A model generated the notes under the pieces. That model saw only the letters and a list, made by a program, of their open reading frames with translations, was not told the DNA's origin and did not search any database. Of a stretch of DNA of 64,000 nucleotides, positions 43,809 through 52,952 are shown one piece after another; within the stretch, counting starts at the first letter, position 1; each line of letters opens with the position of its first letter. The translations under genes and the position numbers were made by a program. This DNA comes from Sphaerochaeta pleomorpha str. Grapes (GTDB lineage Bacteria > Spirochaetota > Spirochaetia > Sphaerochaetales > Sphaerochaetaceae): positions 930,001 to 994,000 of the forward strand of contig NC_016633.1 of NCBI RefSeq assembly GCF_000236685.1, written 5' to 3'.

Positions 43809-46379
43809 ATGATTTCATTGACAGTCAACGGTACGGTTGTTTCGTGTAGGCAGGATAAGAATATGATCCTGTTTCTCCGTGACGACCTGCGCATAACCTC
43901 CGTAAAAAATGGCTGTGGCGAAGGTGTATGTGGTTCCTGTACCATTCTTGCCGATGGCAGGAAAGTAAAATGTTGCACGCAGAAAGTGTCAGCCTTTGTT
44001 GGGAAAACGATTGTTACCGTAGAGGGCCTGTCCCAGCGAGAAAAGGATGTCTATACCCACTGTTTTTCTGAAGCTGGGGCGGTACAATGTGGTTTCTGTA
44101 TCCCTGGCATGGTGCTTTCGGCGAAAAGCCTATTGGACAATAACCTTGAGCCTACACTTTCTGACGTACAACAGGCTATCAAGGGCAACATATGCCGTTG
44201 TACCGGCTATAAAAAAATTGAAGAAGCCATTCTCCTTTCTGCCCGCTTCTTCAAGGAAAATCTGGAAATTCCCCTACCAGAGACAGATGGCTCTCTGAAC
44301 CAACGGTTCAAACGAGTCGATGCAAAGGAGAAAATTCTCGGCACCGGGCTATTCAGTGATGATATCGTGGTTCCCGATATGGTCTACGCAAAGGCACTGA
44401 GAAGCAAATATCCTAGGGCTATCGTAAACAAGATCGATATCTCAAAGGCTTTGCAGCACAGTGACTGTGTCAAAATCCTGTTGGCCAAGGATGTTCCCAA
44501 TAATAAGACAGGGCATATCATCCAGGACTGGGATGTCCTTCTTGCCCAAGGAGAGACCACCCGCTATATCGGCGATGCCCTCGCCTTGGTAGCCACCAAC
44601 CACAAAGAAACCCTCGATGAGGTCATCTCGCTCATCGAAGTCGATTATACAGTTCTCGATCCGATAACCTCCCCTTCCCAGGCTTTGAAAAGCGATGCCC
44701 CCTCTATCCATCCAGGTGGCAACATCCTTAGCAAGGAGGTCTTGAAACGCGGGGACAGCGAAACAGCCATCAAGAATTCCAAATATGTGGTGACCCGCCA
44801 TTATTCTACACCTTTCAATGACCATGCCTTCATGGAAAGTGAGTGTGCCATAGCTCAGATGGAAGGCGAAGACGGATTGTTACTCTACACCGGGGGCCAA
44901 TCGGTATACGACGAGCAACGCGAGATTTCCCACATGCTAGGCATTGCCAAGGAAAAAGTCCATTGCCATTCCATGCTGGTAGGTGGAGGCTTTGGCGGGA
45001 AAGAGGACATGAGCGTACAACACCATGCAGCATTGATGGCCTGGGTGTTGAAACGAGCAGTGAAAGTGCAGTTTTCCCGTCAGGAAAGTTTGCTCTACCA
45101 CACCAAACGACATGCGATGGAGATGGATTTCACCACTGCCTGTGACGAAAACGGTCATCTTACTGGCATGAAAGCAACCATTATCGCAGACACCGGGGCC
45201 TATGCTTCATTAGGAGGTCCTGTTTTACAGCGGGCCTGCACCCATGCCGCCGGTCCCTACAACTACCAGAATGTCGATATTCTGGGAATGTCAGTCTATA
45301 CCAATAACGTTGTAGGCGGTGCCTACAGGGGGTTCGGGGTTACCCAAAGTTGTTTTGCCACCGAGGGAAACATCAATCTCCTTGCAGAAATGGTTGGCAT
45401 CTCCCCATGGGAATTCAGATTCCGCAACGCAATAGAACCTGGACAAGTGCTCCCGAACGGACAGATTGCTGACCAGAACTGTGCAATGAAGGAATGTCTG
45501 CTCGCTGTCAAGAAGTCATATGAGTCAAGTCCGTATGCAGGACTTGCCTGTGCATTCAAAAACAGCGGGACCGGTGTCGGGCTCAAAGATATTGGCAGGT
45601 GCATCCTATCCATAGAGAAAGGAATCGTCCATATCAGGACTTCTGCCGCCTGTATGGGACAAGGCATTGCCACCATGGCCACCCAGATGTTTTGCCAGCA
45701 GACTGGGTTGTCACCGACTGTAATCATCCATGAACGGGCAGACACCGTACGCACCCCAAACAGCGGTACCAGCACTGCAAGCCGGCAGACCGTGGTGACT
45801 GGGGAAGCGGTCAGAAGAGCGGCCGAGAAACTGTTTATAGAGCTGCAACAAGGAAAAACCCTTGCAGAGCTTGAAGGAAGGGAATTCTATGGGGAATTCT
45901 CGGCAAAAACCGACCCCATGGGCTCGACAAAGGAAAACCCGGTCAGCCATGTAAGCTATAGCTATGCTGCCCAGGTTGTCATCTTGGACAAGGAAGGAAA
46001 ACTCCAGGGCATCGTTGCAGCCTATGACGTTGGGACACCGGTCAATATCCAAAGCGTTGAGGGTCAGATCGAAGGGGGTATCGTGATGGGTCTCGGCTTT
46101 GCCCTGACTGAAGAGTACCCCATAGAAGGGGGGTATCCGAATATACGGTATGGAAGGCTTGGATTGTTGCATGCCCCGCAGGTTCCCCCAATAGAAGTCA
46201 AGCTCATACAGCCAGAACGGGAGAAACTCCCCTATGCCTTCGGCGCAAAAGGAGTCGGGGAACTTTGCCTCATTCCCACATCCCCGGCATGCAGCCATGC
46301 CTATTACCGCCTTGATGGCAAAGAAAGAAACACGCTCCCTTTGCAGAATACCTACTACAAGAAGGCAAAAAATGCATAA
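43809..46379 (+). CDS. Xanthine dehydrogenase-type molybdenum hydroxylase, fused Fe-S and Mo domains
   Basis: The 856-residue protein joins an N-terminal two-cluster [2Fe-2S] domain (GCGEGVCGSCTI, then CGFCIPGM and ICRCTGY, residues 1-150) to a molybdopterin-binding domain (about 170-850) with GGGFGGKED, AYRGFGVTQ and AKGVGEL containing the catalytic Glu. This fusion without an FAD part matches the selenium-dependent xanthine dehydrogenase / XdhD branch. AAGGAGG lies 8 nt before ATG 43809; an upstream in-frame ATG at 43752 lacks a site. It overlaps the MocA-like gene by 8 nt. Selenium is used as a labile cofactor in that branch, not as selenocysteine, so none is expected in sequence. Confidence 0.87.
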   Translation: MISLTVNGTVVSCRQDKNMILFLRDDLRITSVKNGCGEGVCGSCTILADGRKVKCCTQKVSAFVGKTIVTVEGLSQREKDVYTHCFSEAGAVQCGFCIPGMVLSAKSLLDNNLEPTLSDVQQAIKGNICRCTGYKKIEEAILLSARFFKENLEIPLPETDGSLNQRFKRVDAKEKILGTGLFSDDIVVPDMVYAKALRSKYPRAIVNKIDISKALQHSDCVKILLAKDVPNNKTGHIIQDWDVLLAQGETTRYIGDALALVATNHKETLDEVISLIEVDYTVLDPITSPSQALKSDAPSIHPGGNILSKEVLKRGDSETAIKNSKYVVTRHYSTPFNDHAFMESECAIAQMEGEDGLLLYTGGQSVYDEQREISHMLGIAKEKVHCHSMLVGGGFGGKEDMSVQHHAALMAWVLKRAVKVQFSRQESLLYHTKRHAMEMDFTTACDENGHLTGMKATIIADTGAYASLGGPVLQRACTHAAGPYNYQNVDILGMSVYTNNVVGGAYRGFGVTQSCFATEGNINLLAEMVGISPWEFRFRNAIEPGQVLPNGQIADQNCAMKECLLAVKKSYESSPYAGLACAFKNSGTGVGLKDIGRCILSIEKGIVHIRTSAACMGQGIATMATQMFCQQTGLSPTVIIHERADTVRTPNSGTSTASRQTVVTGEAVRRAAEKLFIELQQGKTLAELEGREFYGEFSAKTDPMGSTKENPVSHVSYSYAAQVVILDKEGKLQGIVAAYDVGTPVNIQSVEGQIEGGIVMGLGFALTEEYPIEGGYPNIRYGRLGLLHAPQVPPIEVKLIQPEREKLPYAFGAKGVGELCLIPTSPACSHAYYRLDGKERNTLPLQNTYYKKAKNA

Positions 46380-47028
46380 ACCACCGCTCATCAAGGGAAT
46401 CATTCTGGCTGCAGGGCTCTCCTCGCGAATGGGTGAATGCAAACCTTTGATGCCGGTGCGTGGAAAAACGATGATCGAGAACAGTATAGACTCGATGCTC
46501 GAAAGCGGGGTTGATTCCGTAATTGTGGTTCTGGGGTATCAAGGAAAAAAAATCGAAAGAATGTTGGAAAAGCGGTATCAATCATCGGTTGCCATTGTCT
46601 ATAACAACGATTTCAAAACAACCGATATGCTGCATTCCATTCAGATCGGAGTACAATCGCTCGGCGACTGCGACGCCTTCTTCGTACTCCCTGCGGACAT
46701 GCCCGATATACACAGCAGCACGTTTCAATCGCTCATGGAATGTTGGGTTGCAACAAGCTGCCTTGTCGCCTTTCCCTGTCTGGACAAGAAAAGAAAGCAT
46801 CCTCCGCTCATCGATATACGATGCAGGGACACTATTCTCTTTTTCAAAGGGCAGGGAGGTCTGCGTTCCGTTTGGCACTATTTTGAAGATAACATTGCAA
46901 CAGTTTCGGTTGAAGACATGGGTTGTGACACCGATTTGGATACCAGAAAGGATTATTGCTCATATATTGAGAAATACACCCCTGGCAAACCGGCAAAACA
47001 GGAGGTAGGTACATATGGATATCAGTAA
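46372..47028 (+). CDS. mocA: Molybdenum cofactor cytidylyltransferase (MocA/YgfJ-like)
   Basis: The 218-residue nucleotidyltransferase has the N-terminal LAAGLSSRMGECKPLM motif, VLPADMPDI for the metal-binding Asp and a late DMGCDTDLDT. MocA-type enzymes convert Mo-molybdopterin to the cytosine dinucleotide used by xanthine dehydrogenase-family enzymes. Its location between two such enzymes supports this. ATG 46372 overlaps the upstream stop; its own stop overlaps the next gene by 14 nt. Confidence 0.88.
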   Translation: MHKPPLIKGIILAAGLSSRMGECKPLMPVRGKTMIENSIDSMLESGVDSVIVVLGYQGKKIERMLEKRYQSSVAIVYNNDFKTTDMLHSIQIGVQSLGDCDAFFVLPADMPDIHSSTFQSLMECWVATSCLVAFPCLDKKRKHPPLIDIRCRDTILFFKGQGGLRSVWHYFEDNIATVSVEDMGCDTDLDTRKDYCSYIEKYTPGKPAKQEVGTYGYQ

Positions 47029-49126
47029 TTCGGTCAGGAAAAAAGATCACGGGCCCAAGATGGACGGTTCGGCCCTATATGTAGCCGATTACCCCACCGA
47101 GGGAATGGTATTCGGGAAGCTGGTCCGATCGTCGAAAGCAAAAGCCAAGATTTTGGATATCAAAATCCCTCCCCTTGAGAAGGGGTACCTCATTGTCGAC
47201 TACAAGGATGTACCAGGAGTTAACAGGGTACACATCGTCAAGGACGACACCCCTGTTTTCAGCGAGGGAAATGTCGAGTATATCGGCGACCCGATCCTTA
47301 TGGTGGTAGGTCCCGATGAGCAGAAAGTTGCCCAACTGGCAAATGAGATTACCATTACGTACCAGGAACTCACCCCTATTATCAAACTGGAAGATTCTGA
47401 CACGGTTTTCTTTGACTATACCATTGAGAAAGGCAACGTAAAAAAAGCATTTGAGGAGGCTGACAAGGTATACATAGAAACCTTCAGGACAGGGATCCAG
47501 GAACAGGCATACATGGAAGGCCAAGGGATGATCGGCATTGCTCATGAAAACCGCATAACCATCCATGGGTCCATGCAATGTCCCTATTACATCCATGGAG
47601 CGGTTGCCAAGGCGATGGGCTATGAAGCAAGCCAAGTCCAGATCAAGGCCGATGTCACCGGAGGAGGCTTCGGGGGAAAAGAAGACTACCCTTCCATCCT
47701 AGCCTGTGAGATAGCAGTAGCCGCTTACAAGGCAAAGAAACCGGTAAGGGTCATCTTCGACAGAAGGGAAGACATGGAATTCACTCCAAAGCGACACCCC
47801 TCCATTTCCAAATACAAAGTTGCCGTGAAAGACGGCAAAGTCACGGCAATGGATATAGATGTCAAGATTAACGGAGGGGCCTATACAACCCTTTCGGCCG
47901 TTGTCCTGCAAAGGGCTGTTATCTCAGCTTTGGGGGTATATAAAGTCGACAACCTCCATATCAAAGGCTGGGCGATGAAAACAAATATAGTACCATCCGG
48001 GGCTTTCCGTGGCTTCGGAGCCCCCCAGACTTTCTTTGCTGTCGAGTTGATCATGGACCATATCGGCAGGGATCTGGGTATGGACCCCTTAGCGTTCAAA
48101 CTTGCAAACCTGGCAGCACAAGGTGATGAAACCTCGACAAGCGGCAAATATCATTTCCCTGTCCCCTTGAAAGAAATGGTAGAGGAAATCGAAACCTATT
48201 CCTTCTACTCGGAAAAACAGGCGCTCTACAAGAACCAGAAAGGAAGGTATCGCAGGGGCATGGGACTATCCCTTATCTTCCATGGGGCCGGCTTCACAGG
48301 GTCAGGGGAACGGGACCATATCAAGGCAGTGGCAAAACTCCGTAAATATGCCGACGGAAAGGTTGAAATCCTTGCCTCCAATACCGAGATAGGCCAAGGG
48401 ATCAAGACCACTTTTTCCAAGATTGTAGCCAATGAGCTGAATGTTCCTTTGGACAGAATCATTGCAGCTGACCCCGATACTGACAGGGTTCCCGATTCAG
48501 GTCCTACAGTTGCCTCCAGGTCCCTGATGATCGTAGGGGAATTACTGCGCAGGGCCTCCATCAAATTGCTGGGCATCTGGAAAGACGGGGAAGAGCAAGA
48601 AGTTGAGGAACACTTCAAAGAACCCGATTTTGTAATTCCTTTCGACCTGGAAACCTTCAAGGGAGACGCCTACCCCACCTATGCCTGGGCAGTTACGGTA
48701 TTGGAGATTGAAGTAGACACGCTCACCGGAGAGTCCAAGATTATCGGTGTGTACGGAAACTATGATGTAGGGACCCCAATCGATACGAATGTTGTCATTG
48801 GCCAAATGGAAGGGGGTTTGATGCAGGGACTTGGCTATGCCTTCATGGAACATATGGATACTGACAAGACAGGGAGAATAAGAAACAACAGTTTCACTGA
48901 CTATATCATCCCCACATCTGTCGATGTACCCCTCATGGTGGCAAAACTGCACATAGAGAAATATCCACTGGGCCCCTACGGCGCAAAGGGTGCCGGGGAA
49001 TTACCGCTCATTGGGGCAGCCCCGGCCTATGTGGGAGCGCTTGAACAAGCCTTGGGCTGTTCACTCTTCCATATTCCATATACCACAGAGGACACCATGA
49101 CTGTGCTGGCAAAGGAGAACGCATGA
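47015..49126 (+). CDS. Xanthine dehydrogenase-type molybdenum-binding subunit
   Basis: The 703-residue protein is a separate Mo subunit. Motifs: GPKMDGSALYVADYP at the N-terminus, QEQAYMEGQG, GGGFGGKEDYPS, FRGFGAPQ and GAKGAGELP with the catalytic Glu. AGGAGG lies 9 nt before the ATG. With the following Fe-S and FAD genes it would make a classical three-subunit enzyme like XdhABC, but related hydroxylases for nicotinate or other N-heterocycles share these motifs, so the substrate is inferred. Confidence 0.88.
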   Translation: MDISNSVRKKDHGPKMDGSALYVADYPTEGMVFGKLVRSSKAKAKILDIKIPPLEKGYLIVDYKDVPGVNRVHIVKDDTPVFSEGNVEYIGDPILMVVGPDEQKVAQLANEITITYQELTPIIKLEDSDTVFFDYTIEKGNVKKAFEEADKVYIETFRTGIQEQAYMEGQGMIGIAHENRITIHGSMQCPYYIHGAVAKAMGYEASQVQIKADVTGGGFGGKEDYPSILACEIAVAAYKAKKPVRVIFDRREDMEFTPKRHPSISKYKVAVKDGKVTAMDIDVKINGGAYTTLSAVVLQRAVISALGVYKVDNLHIKGWAMKTNIVPSGAFRGFGAPQTFFAVELIMDHIGRDLGMDPLAFKLANLAAQGDETSTSGKYHFPVPLKEMVEEIETYSFYSEKQALYKNQKGRYRRGMGLSLIFHGAGFTGSGERDHIKAVAKLRKYADGKVEILASNTEIGQGIKTTFSKIVANELNVPLDRIIAADPDTDRVPDSGPTVASRSLMIVGELLRRASIKLLGIWKDGEEQEVEEHFKEPDFVIPFDLETFKGDAYPTYAWAVTVLEIEVDTLTGESKIIGVYGNYDVGTPIDTNVVIGQMEGGLMQGLGYAFMEHMDTDKTGRIRNNSFTDYIIPTSVDVPLMVAKLHIEKYPLGPYGAKGAGELPLIGAAPAYVGALEQALGCSLFHIPYTTEDTMTVLAKENA

Positions 49127-49602
49127 TGGAAAAAGCCATTACATTCATCTTGAACGGGAAAAAGGTCACCTATGCAGGGAGTGCAACCGACCGCCTGCTC
49201 GATGTATTGAGAGACCATTTTCACCTTACCGGTGTAAAATGCGGATGCAAGGAAGGAGAGTGCGGATCCTGTTCTATCATAATGGATTCGCTTCTGGTCA
49301 ATTCCTGCATGGTTGCCATGGGCAGGGTTGATGGTTGTAACGTCGTGACCATAGAGGGTTACAGCAAAACAGAACGATTCAAGGTCATCGACAAGGCCTA
49401 TGCATCAGTGGGCGCCGCCCAATGCGGGTTCTGCATTCCCGGCATGGTATTGGCAAGCGAATGCCTTTTAGATACAAACCCCAATCCCACAGAGGAAGAA
49501 ATCCGCGATGGTATTTCAGGGAACCTGTGCAGGTGCACCGGATATAACGCCATTGTCAAAGCAATCGCGATTGCAGCAGAGGAGGGCAAAGGATTATGGT
49601 AA
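49123..49602 (+). CDS. Xanthine dehydrogenase-type [2Fe-2S] subunit
   Basis: The 159-residue protein has the plant-type cluster motif CGCKEGECGSCS with a further Cys (about residues 42-65), and the second cluster motif CGFCIPGM with CRCTGYN. It relays electrons from the Mo site to FAD. ATG 49123 overlaps the stop of the Mo subunit gene, with AAAGGAG 5 nt upstream. It overlaps the FAD gene by 7 nt. Confidence 0.92.
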   Translation: MMEKAITFILNGKKVTYAGSATDRLLDVLRDHFHLTGVKCGCKEGECGSCSIIMDSLLVNSCMVAMGRVDGCNVVTIEGYSKTERFKVIDKAYASVGAAQCGFCIPGMVLASECLLDTNPNPTEEEIRDGISGNLCRCTGYNAIVKAIAIAAEEGKGLW

Positions 49603-50414
49603 ACGGATTTGTCGCAACTTCGCTCACAGAAGCCTTGACTGCCATGGCAACAGGCTCTTTTACCCCCTATATCGGGGGCACCGATCTCATGGTAGAGCAA
49701 AAACAAGGTGCGAACTATCTCTTTTTGCACCGGGTACCTCAAATGAAGCAGATCATCGAGGACGAACAATACTTACGCTTGGGTGCCTCCTGCACTTTTA
49801 CCGAGGTCCTGCAGAATACAAAGACGCATCCCTTGCTCAAACAATCGATACGGGAACTCGCAGCCCCTGCGATCAGGAATCTGGGAACGCTCGGGGGCAA
49901 TATCGGAAATGGGTCGGCCAAAGCCGATACAGTACTCATCTTCTTTGTGACTGACTCGCATCTGCGCATAGCCAGTGTCAGGGGAGAAAGAATTGTTCCT
50001 ATCAAAAAATTCTACAAAGGCAGGAAGATGCTGGATCTGGCACCCGATGAATTAATCGTCGAAGTCCTCATGCCAAAGGACCTTCCTTCTTCGTGGTATT
50101 ACAAAAAGATCGGGGCCCGTAAAGCCCTGGCCATCTCAAGGATAGCCTTTGCTGCCATGATGGATATCGAAGGAGGCATTATCAAATCCTGTGCAACGGG
50201 ATTCGGTGCTGTCAGTGCTATGGTTATCCGCCGTCCCGATTTCGATGCCATGCTCGAGGGAAAAACCATTGAGGAGGCAAAGGAAGCAAAGAATGCCTAC
50301 CTTGATGCCTACAGGTCTATCCTGAATCCCATCGAGGGAAGGGTCTCTGCAGAATACCGCAAAACAGTATGTATGAACCTGTTATCCGACTTTTTGGATC
50401 AGAACGGGATTTGA
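49596..50414 (+). CDS. Xanthine dehydrogenase-type FAD-binding subunit
   Basis: The 272-residue protein has the FAD-binding PYIGGTDLMVE (about 27-37) and TLGGNIGNGSAKAD (about 98-111) motifs, followed by a CO-dehydrogenase flavoprotein C-terminal domain. It is the last gene of the operon. Subunit order Mo, Fe-S, FAD differs from the Mo, FAD, Fe-S order of E. coli xdhABC. Confidence 0.9.
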   Translation: MVNGFVATSLTEALTAMATGSFTPYIGGTDLMVEQKQGANYLFLHRVPQMKQIIEDEQYLRLGASCTFTEVLQNTKTHPLLKQSIRELAAPAIRNLGTLGGNIGNGSAKADTVLIFFVTDSHLRIASVRGERIVPIKKFYKGRKMLDLAPDELIVEVLMPKDLPSSWYYKKIGARKALAISRIAFAAMMDIEGGIIKSCATGFGAVSAMVIRRPDFDAMLEGKTIEEAKEAKNAYLDAYRSILNPIEGRVSAEYRKTVCMNLLSDFLDQNGI

Positions 50415-50423
50415 ATTGAACAG

Positions 50424-50471
50424 TAAAAACTCTCTCCTCCAAAGGCTCTGAAGCCTTTGGAAAAGAGAGAG
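50424..50471 (-). terminator. Terminator of the DUF3494 gene (bidirectional hairpin)
   Basis: CCAAAGGCT (50439-50447) and AGCCTTTGG (50452-50460) form a perfect 9-bp stem, extended by CTCTCTC/GAGAGAG arms. On the minus strand it is followed by TTTTTACTG, a good intrinsic terminator. On the plus strand no T-run follows, but the hairpin may still serve the xanthine-dehydrogenase-type operon ending at 50414. Confidence 0.8.
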
Positions 50472-50487
50472 ATATTGGGGAAAAATG

Positions 50488-51270
50488 TTATAAGGCTGGT
50501 TGCACAACTGTATTGCCATCCAGGGCAATTAATGTCTGGGCCAACAACCTTCCGTTGATAGACGCTCCCGTATCCATGGTGATGCCGGATTGTGAAAGAA
50601 TGATTCCCTCGAAGTGAGAGGTGGTCCCAAGAGAGACTGCTCCGGCCGTTTGCCAGAAAATATTCTTTGCCAGAGCTCCTCCTTCCAAGATTACATTTGT
50701 GGCACTGGCAACGGTAATGCCTCCCCCGATCTGAAAGATCCAGACATCATTAGGTCCTCCGCTTAGGGTAACATCAGTAGAGATGGAAACACCGGTTCCC
50801 CATTTATAGAGGCCAGGAGCAAGAGTCCTTCCCCCGATTTCCCCTGATCCCAATTCCGTGTAGTCAGGGACAAGCCTTCCTGCCGCATCAGAATAGGCAA
50901 GCTGCATATCACTGATTGCTGAAGTGAGGTTGGAAGGTGTGGGAACTGCATAATCAGAAGCATACAGTTTTCCTGTAACCTGCGTGGAAGTGGAGAATAC
51001 ATTGGTGCCATCCGCAATGAGGTCGAAGCCTGTAAGCCCTGTTGCACTCATTGGACTGGTTCCAATATCACCGGTTATTGCTGAAGCTGGTACATTACTG
51101 ACGCCTGTTTTGCTCAAGATTACAAAATCTGCTGAAGTCCCCAACACAACAGCCTTGGGACCTTCACCAGAAGGATTCGTTATCTGTACATTCGGGGTAT
51201 CCGAACATCCAAGCAGGGTCACTGCAAAAATAAGGGAAAGCAAAGATAAGAGAAAAGTGATTTTTTTCAT
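50488..51270 (-). CDS. DUF3494 ice-binding-like lipoprotein
   Basis: This 260-residue protein has a lipoprotein signal (hydrophobic stretch, lipobox LLGC at about residues 19-22). It is followed by a DUF3494 beta-solenoid domain (about 40-258): FVILSKTGVSNVPASAITGDIGTS in two parts, APGLYKWGTGV, DVWIFQIGG, NIFWQTAGAVSLGTTSHFEG and GRLLAQTLIAL. DUF3494 is the common microbial ice-binding fold but most members outside cold habitats have unknown, possibly adhesive, roles. AGGAG is 10 nt before the ATG. A stem-loop lies in its leader and a strong terminator follows. Confidence 0.88.
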   Translation of the reverse strand: MKKITFLLSLLSLIFAVTLLGCSDTPNVQITNPSGEGPKAVVLGTSADFVILSKTGVSNVPASAITGDIGTSPMSATGLTGFDLIADGTNVFSTSTQVTGKLYASDYAVPTPSNLTSAISDMQLAYSDAAGRLVPDYTELGSGEIGGRTLAPGLYKWGTGVSISTDVTLSGGPNDVWIFQIGGGITVASATNVILEGGALAKNIFWQTAGAVSLGTTSHFEGIILSQSGITMDTGASINGRLLAQTLIALDGNTVVQPAL

Positions 51271-51290
51271 GGATTACTACTCCTGTAGTG

Positions 51291-51333
51291 GCAACCTGAC
51301 ATCCCGGGTCTACGCCTTCGTGTCATGTGTTGC
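51291..51333 (-). promoter_or_regulatory. Stem-loop in the 5' leader of the DUF3494 gene
   Basis: GCAAC/GTTGC and TGACA/TGTCA arms (51291-51301 and 51321-51333) pair around a 19-nt loop containing CCCGGG, with small internal mismatches. It ends about 20 nt before the start codon, next to the ribosome site. The 3' part looks vaguely like the end of a GEMM-I (c-di-GMP) riboswitch, but the conserved core is not there, so no class is assigned. Confidence 0.45.
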
Positions 51334-52008
51334 ATAGAAAGAAAGGAATTGCACGTGCGTATGGATCCTTACAATCCGGCAAGCTAGCTACATATACTAT
51401 TTTTATCCTGGCAAAAAAGTTGCCATAGAACTGGTTAGGAGACCGTGCTGCCATCAAATGTCACTTCTGTTTGAGCAAACAATCGGTATTTTAGAGAGTG
51501 AAAGGTCACCTAGGGCAGGTATCTAACCTTCGAATTGCATAGTCAATTCATGGTTAATCCCCAATTGTGAGAACCTAAAAGCATACAGACACCAAATTTG
51601 ATTTCTTGTAAGGAAGCTGTATCATTGTCGAGGTAAGGATGTCAGAACAACGCTTGAGAAAGCCCTGTTTCGGAAAGAAGATTCATCAGCTAGACGATTA
51701 GGAGAATCTATTACTATCCCAGTATACAGCATTTTCAATGCAATGTATAGCATATATATAAAAATATATACTATATATTGATTATTTACAAAATTTTTAA
51801 CTATTTTTTTGAGGAATCCATAAATAAATTCCCATCAATTTGAATATATCCCACCACTGCCATTACGGCATTTGCAATTGATCTTTATCCTGAAAGGCAT
51901 CTTCTTTCCTGCCTTGTTTTTTTCACCAAAAAAGCCCCTGTCCAGTCAGTCCAAGTTCTTTGTCCCTGCTCGTTCACGCATTCCAGGCAAGCAGGGCCTG
52001 ACCACCAA
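51334..52008. other. Long AT-rich intergenic stretch
   Basis: About 675 bp with no recognisable gene. The section 51730-51830 is extremely AT-rich with TATATA runs. Open frames such as 51872-52150 on the plus strand show no family resemblance. Together with flanking hairpins this is the longest gene-free stretch apart from the rlo debris. Confidence 0.4.
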
Positions 52009-52069
52009 AGAGAAAACAAACCCCCTGCAATGTTCTGGTCTCCTAGGAAACAGAAGAATTACAGGGGGT
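52009..52069 (-). terminator. Intrinsic terminator downstream of nagB
   Basis: ACCCCCTG and CAGGGGGT arms (52020-52027 and 52062-52069) form an 8-bp GC-rich stem, extended inward by AAT/ATT and TTCTG/CAGAA pairs. On the minus strand it is followed by TTGTTTTCTCTTT. It sits 94 nt past the nagB stop. Confidence 0.8.
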
Positions 52070-52162
52070 CGAAATAGAGATCATGATACTATCGCACTTC
52101 ATTCATCCGGATGGAAAAAACCAAATACCTATGCTATATGCGGATTTTGAAAAAGGCTCTCA

Positions 52163-52906
52163 CTAGTATAGTTTGAAAAGCATTCCTGCCGAGGCATCAT
52201 CGATGAACAGTTGCCAACAAGGATGTCCCTTCATGATAGTAGCCGGCACATTCGGATTCACACTCTGTGTCAACGTGTCAAAGATGGCCTTGGCCTTAAC
52301 CTGGTGGGGAACTGCTGTCACAATGTGCCTGCATGCCATAATCTGTTTTACACACATGGTAATTGCCTGGGAAGGGACATCGGACAGAGTAGGAAACCAC
52401 CCTTCCCCAACTTGCTGCAACTTACATCTCTCGTCCAAATTGACAACCTTATAGGCTTGTTCTGTGTCAAAATCTGCAGGAGGATCATTGAAGGCAATAT
52501 GTCCGTTTTCCCCAATTCCTATAACCCCGACATCAATGGGAGATTTCCTGAGTTCTTTGGTCAACGCTTCAATGTTTTTCGAAACATCTCCCTCACCGTT
52601 TACAAAATGGGCAGCTTTGAGGGAAATCTTGCTGACAAAACGTTCCTTGAGATATTTTCGGAAACTTGCCTTATGAGACTCGCTCAGACCGACATATTCA
52701 TCAAGATGGAACATCTCTACCTTGTCCCAGGGAATATCCATTTCCACGAGCGCCGAAATGGTCTCAAACTGGGAAGCCCCTGTCGAAAGGATTATCCTTG
52801 CAGTCCCATGATCCTTGATAGCCTCACGTAACAGAATTGCAATCGCTTCTGCCGCGTTGTGCCCCAAGGTCTTTGGATCCGGGGCAATGTTAATATTCAC
52901 GTTCAT
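52163..52906 (-). CDS. nagB: Glucosamine-6-phosphate deaminase
   Basis: The 247-residue protein has the NagB/6-phosphogluconolactonase fold with LSTGASQFET, FHLDEYVGL, GVIGIGENGHIAFNDPP and the active-site region up to KGHPCWQLFIDD. It converts glucosamine-6-phosphate to fructose-6-phosphate and ammonia. ATG 52904-52906 has AGGAGG 7 nt upstream. It lies 46 nt after nagA in a two-gene operon. Confidence 0.95.
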   Translation of the reverse strand: MNVNINIAPDPKTLGHNAAEAIAILLREAIKDHGTARIILSTGASQFETISALVEMDIPWDKVEMFHLDEYVGLSESHKASFRKYLKERFVSKISLKAAHFVNGEGDVSKNIEALTKELRKSPIDVGVIGIGENGHIAFNDPPADFDTEQAYKVVNLDERCKLQQVGEGWFPTLSDVPSQAITMCVKQIMACRHIVTAVPHQVKAKAIFDTLTQSVNPNVPATIMKGHPCWQLFIDDASAGMLFKLY

Positions 52907-52952
52907 CGTATTTCCTCCTGAAAGAAATAACACATAGATTAAAGGGTCAAAG

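Noticed and set aside
51286-51340. c-di-GMP (GEMM-I) riboswitch before the DUF3494 gene
   Set aside because: Only the 3' flank looks similar; the conserved A-rich GACGCAAAGC core and tetraloop helix are not present, so it is listed only as a stem-loop.
51730-51830. TATATA-rich stretch as a replication origin or AT-rich unwinding element
   Set aside because: No DnaA boxes, iterons or replication genes are nearby; AT-richness alone is not enough.
51872-52150. 92-codon plus-strand frame in the gene-free stretch
   Set aside because: No family resemblance; its 3' half crosses the nagB terminator hairpin on the other strand and it has no ribosome site.
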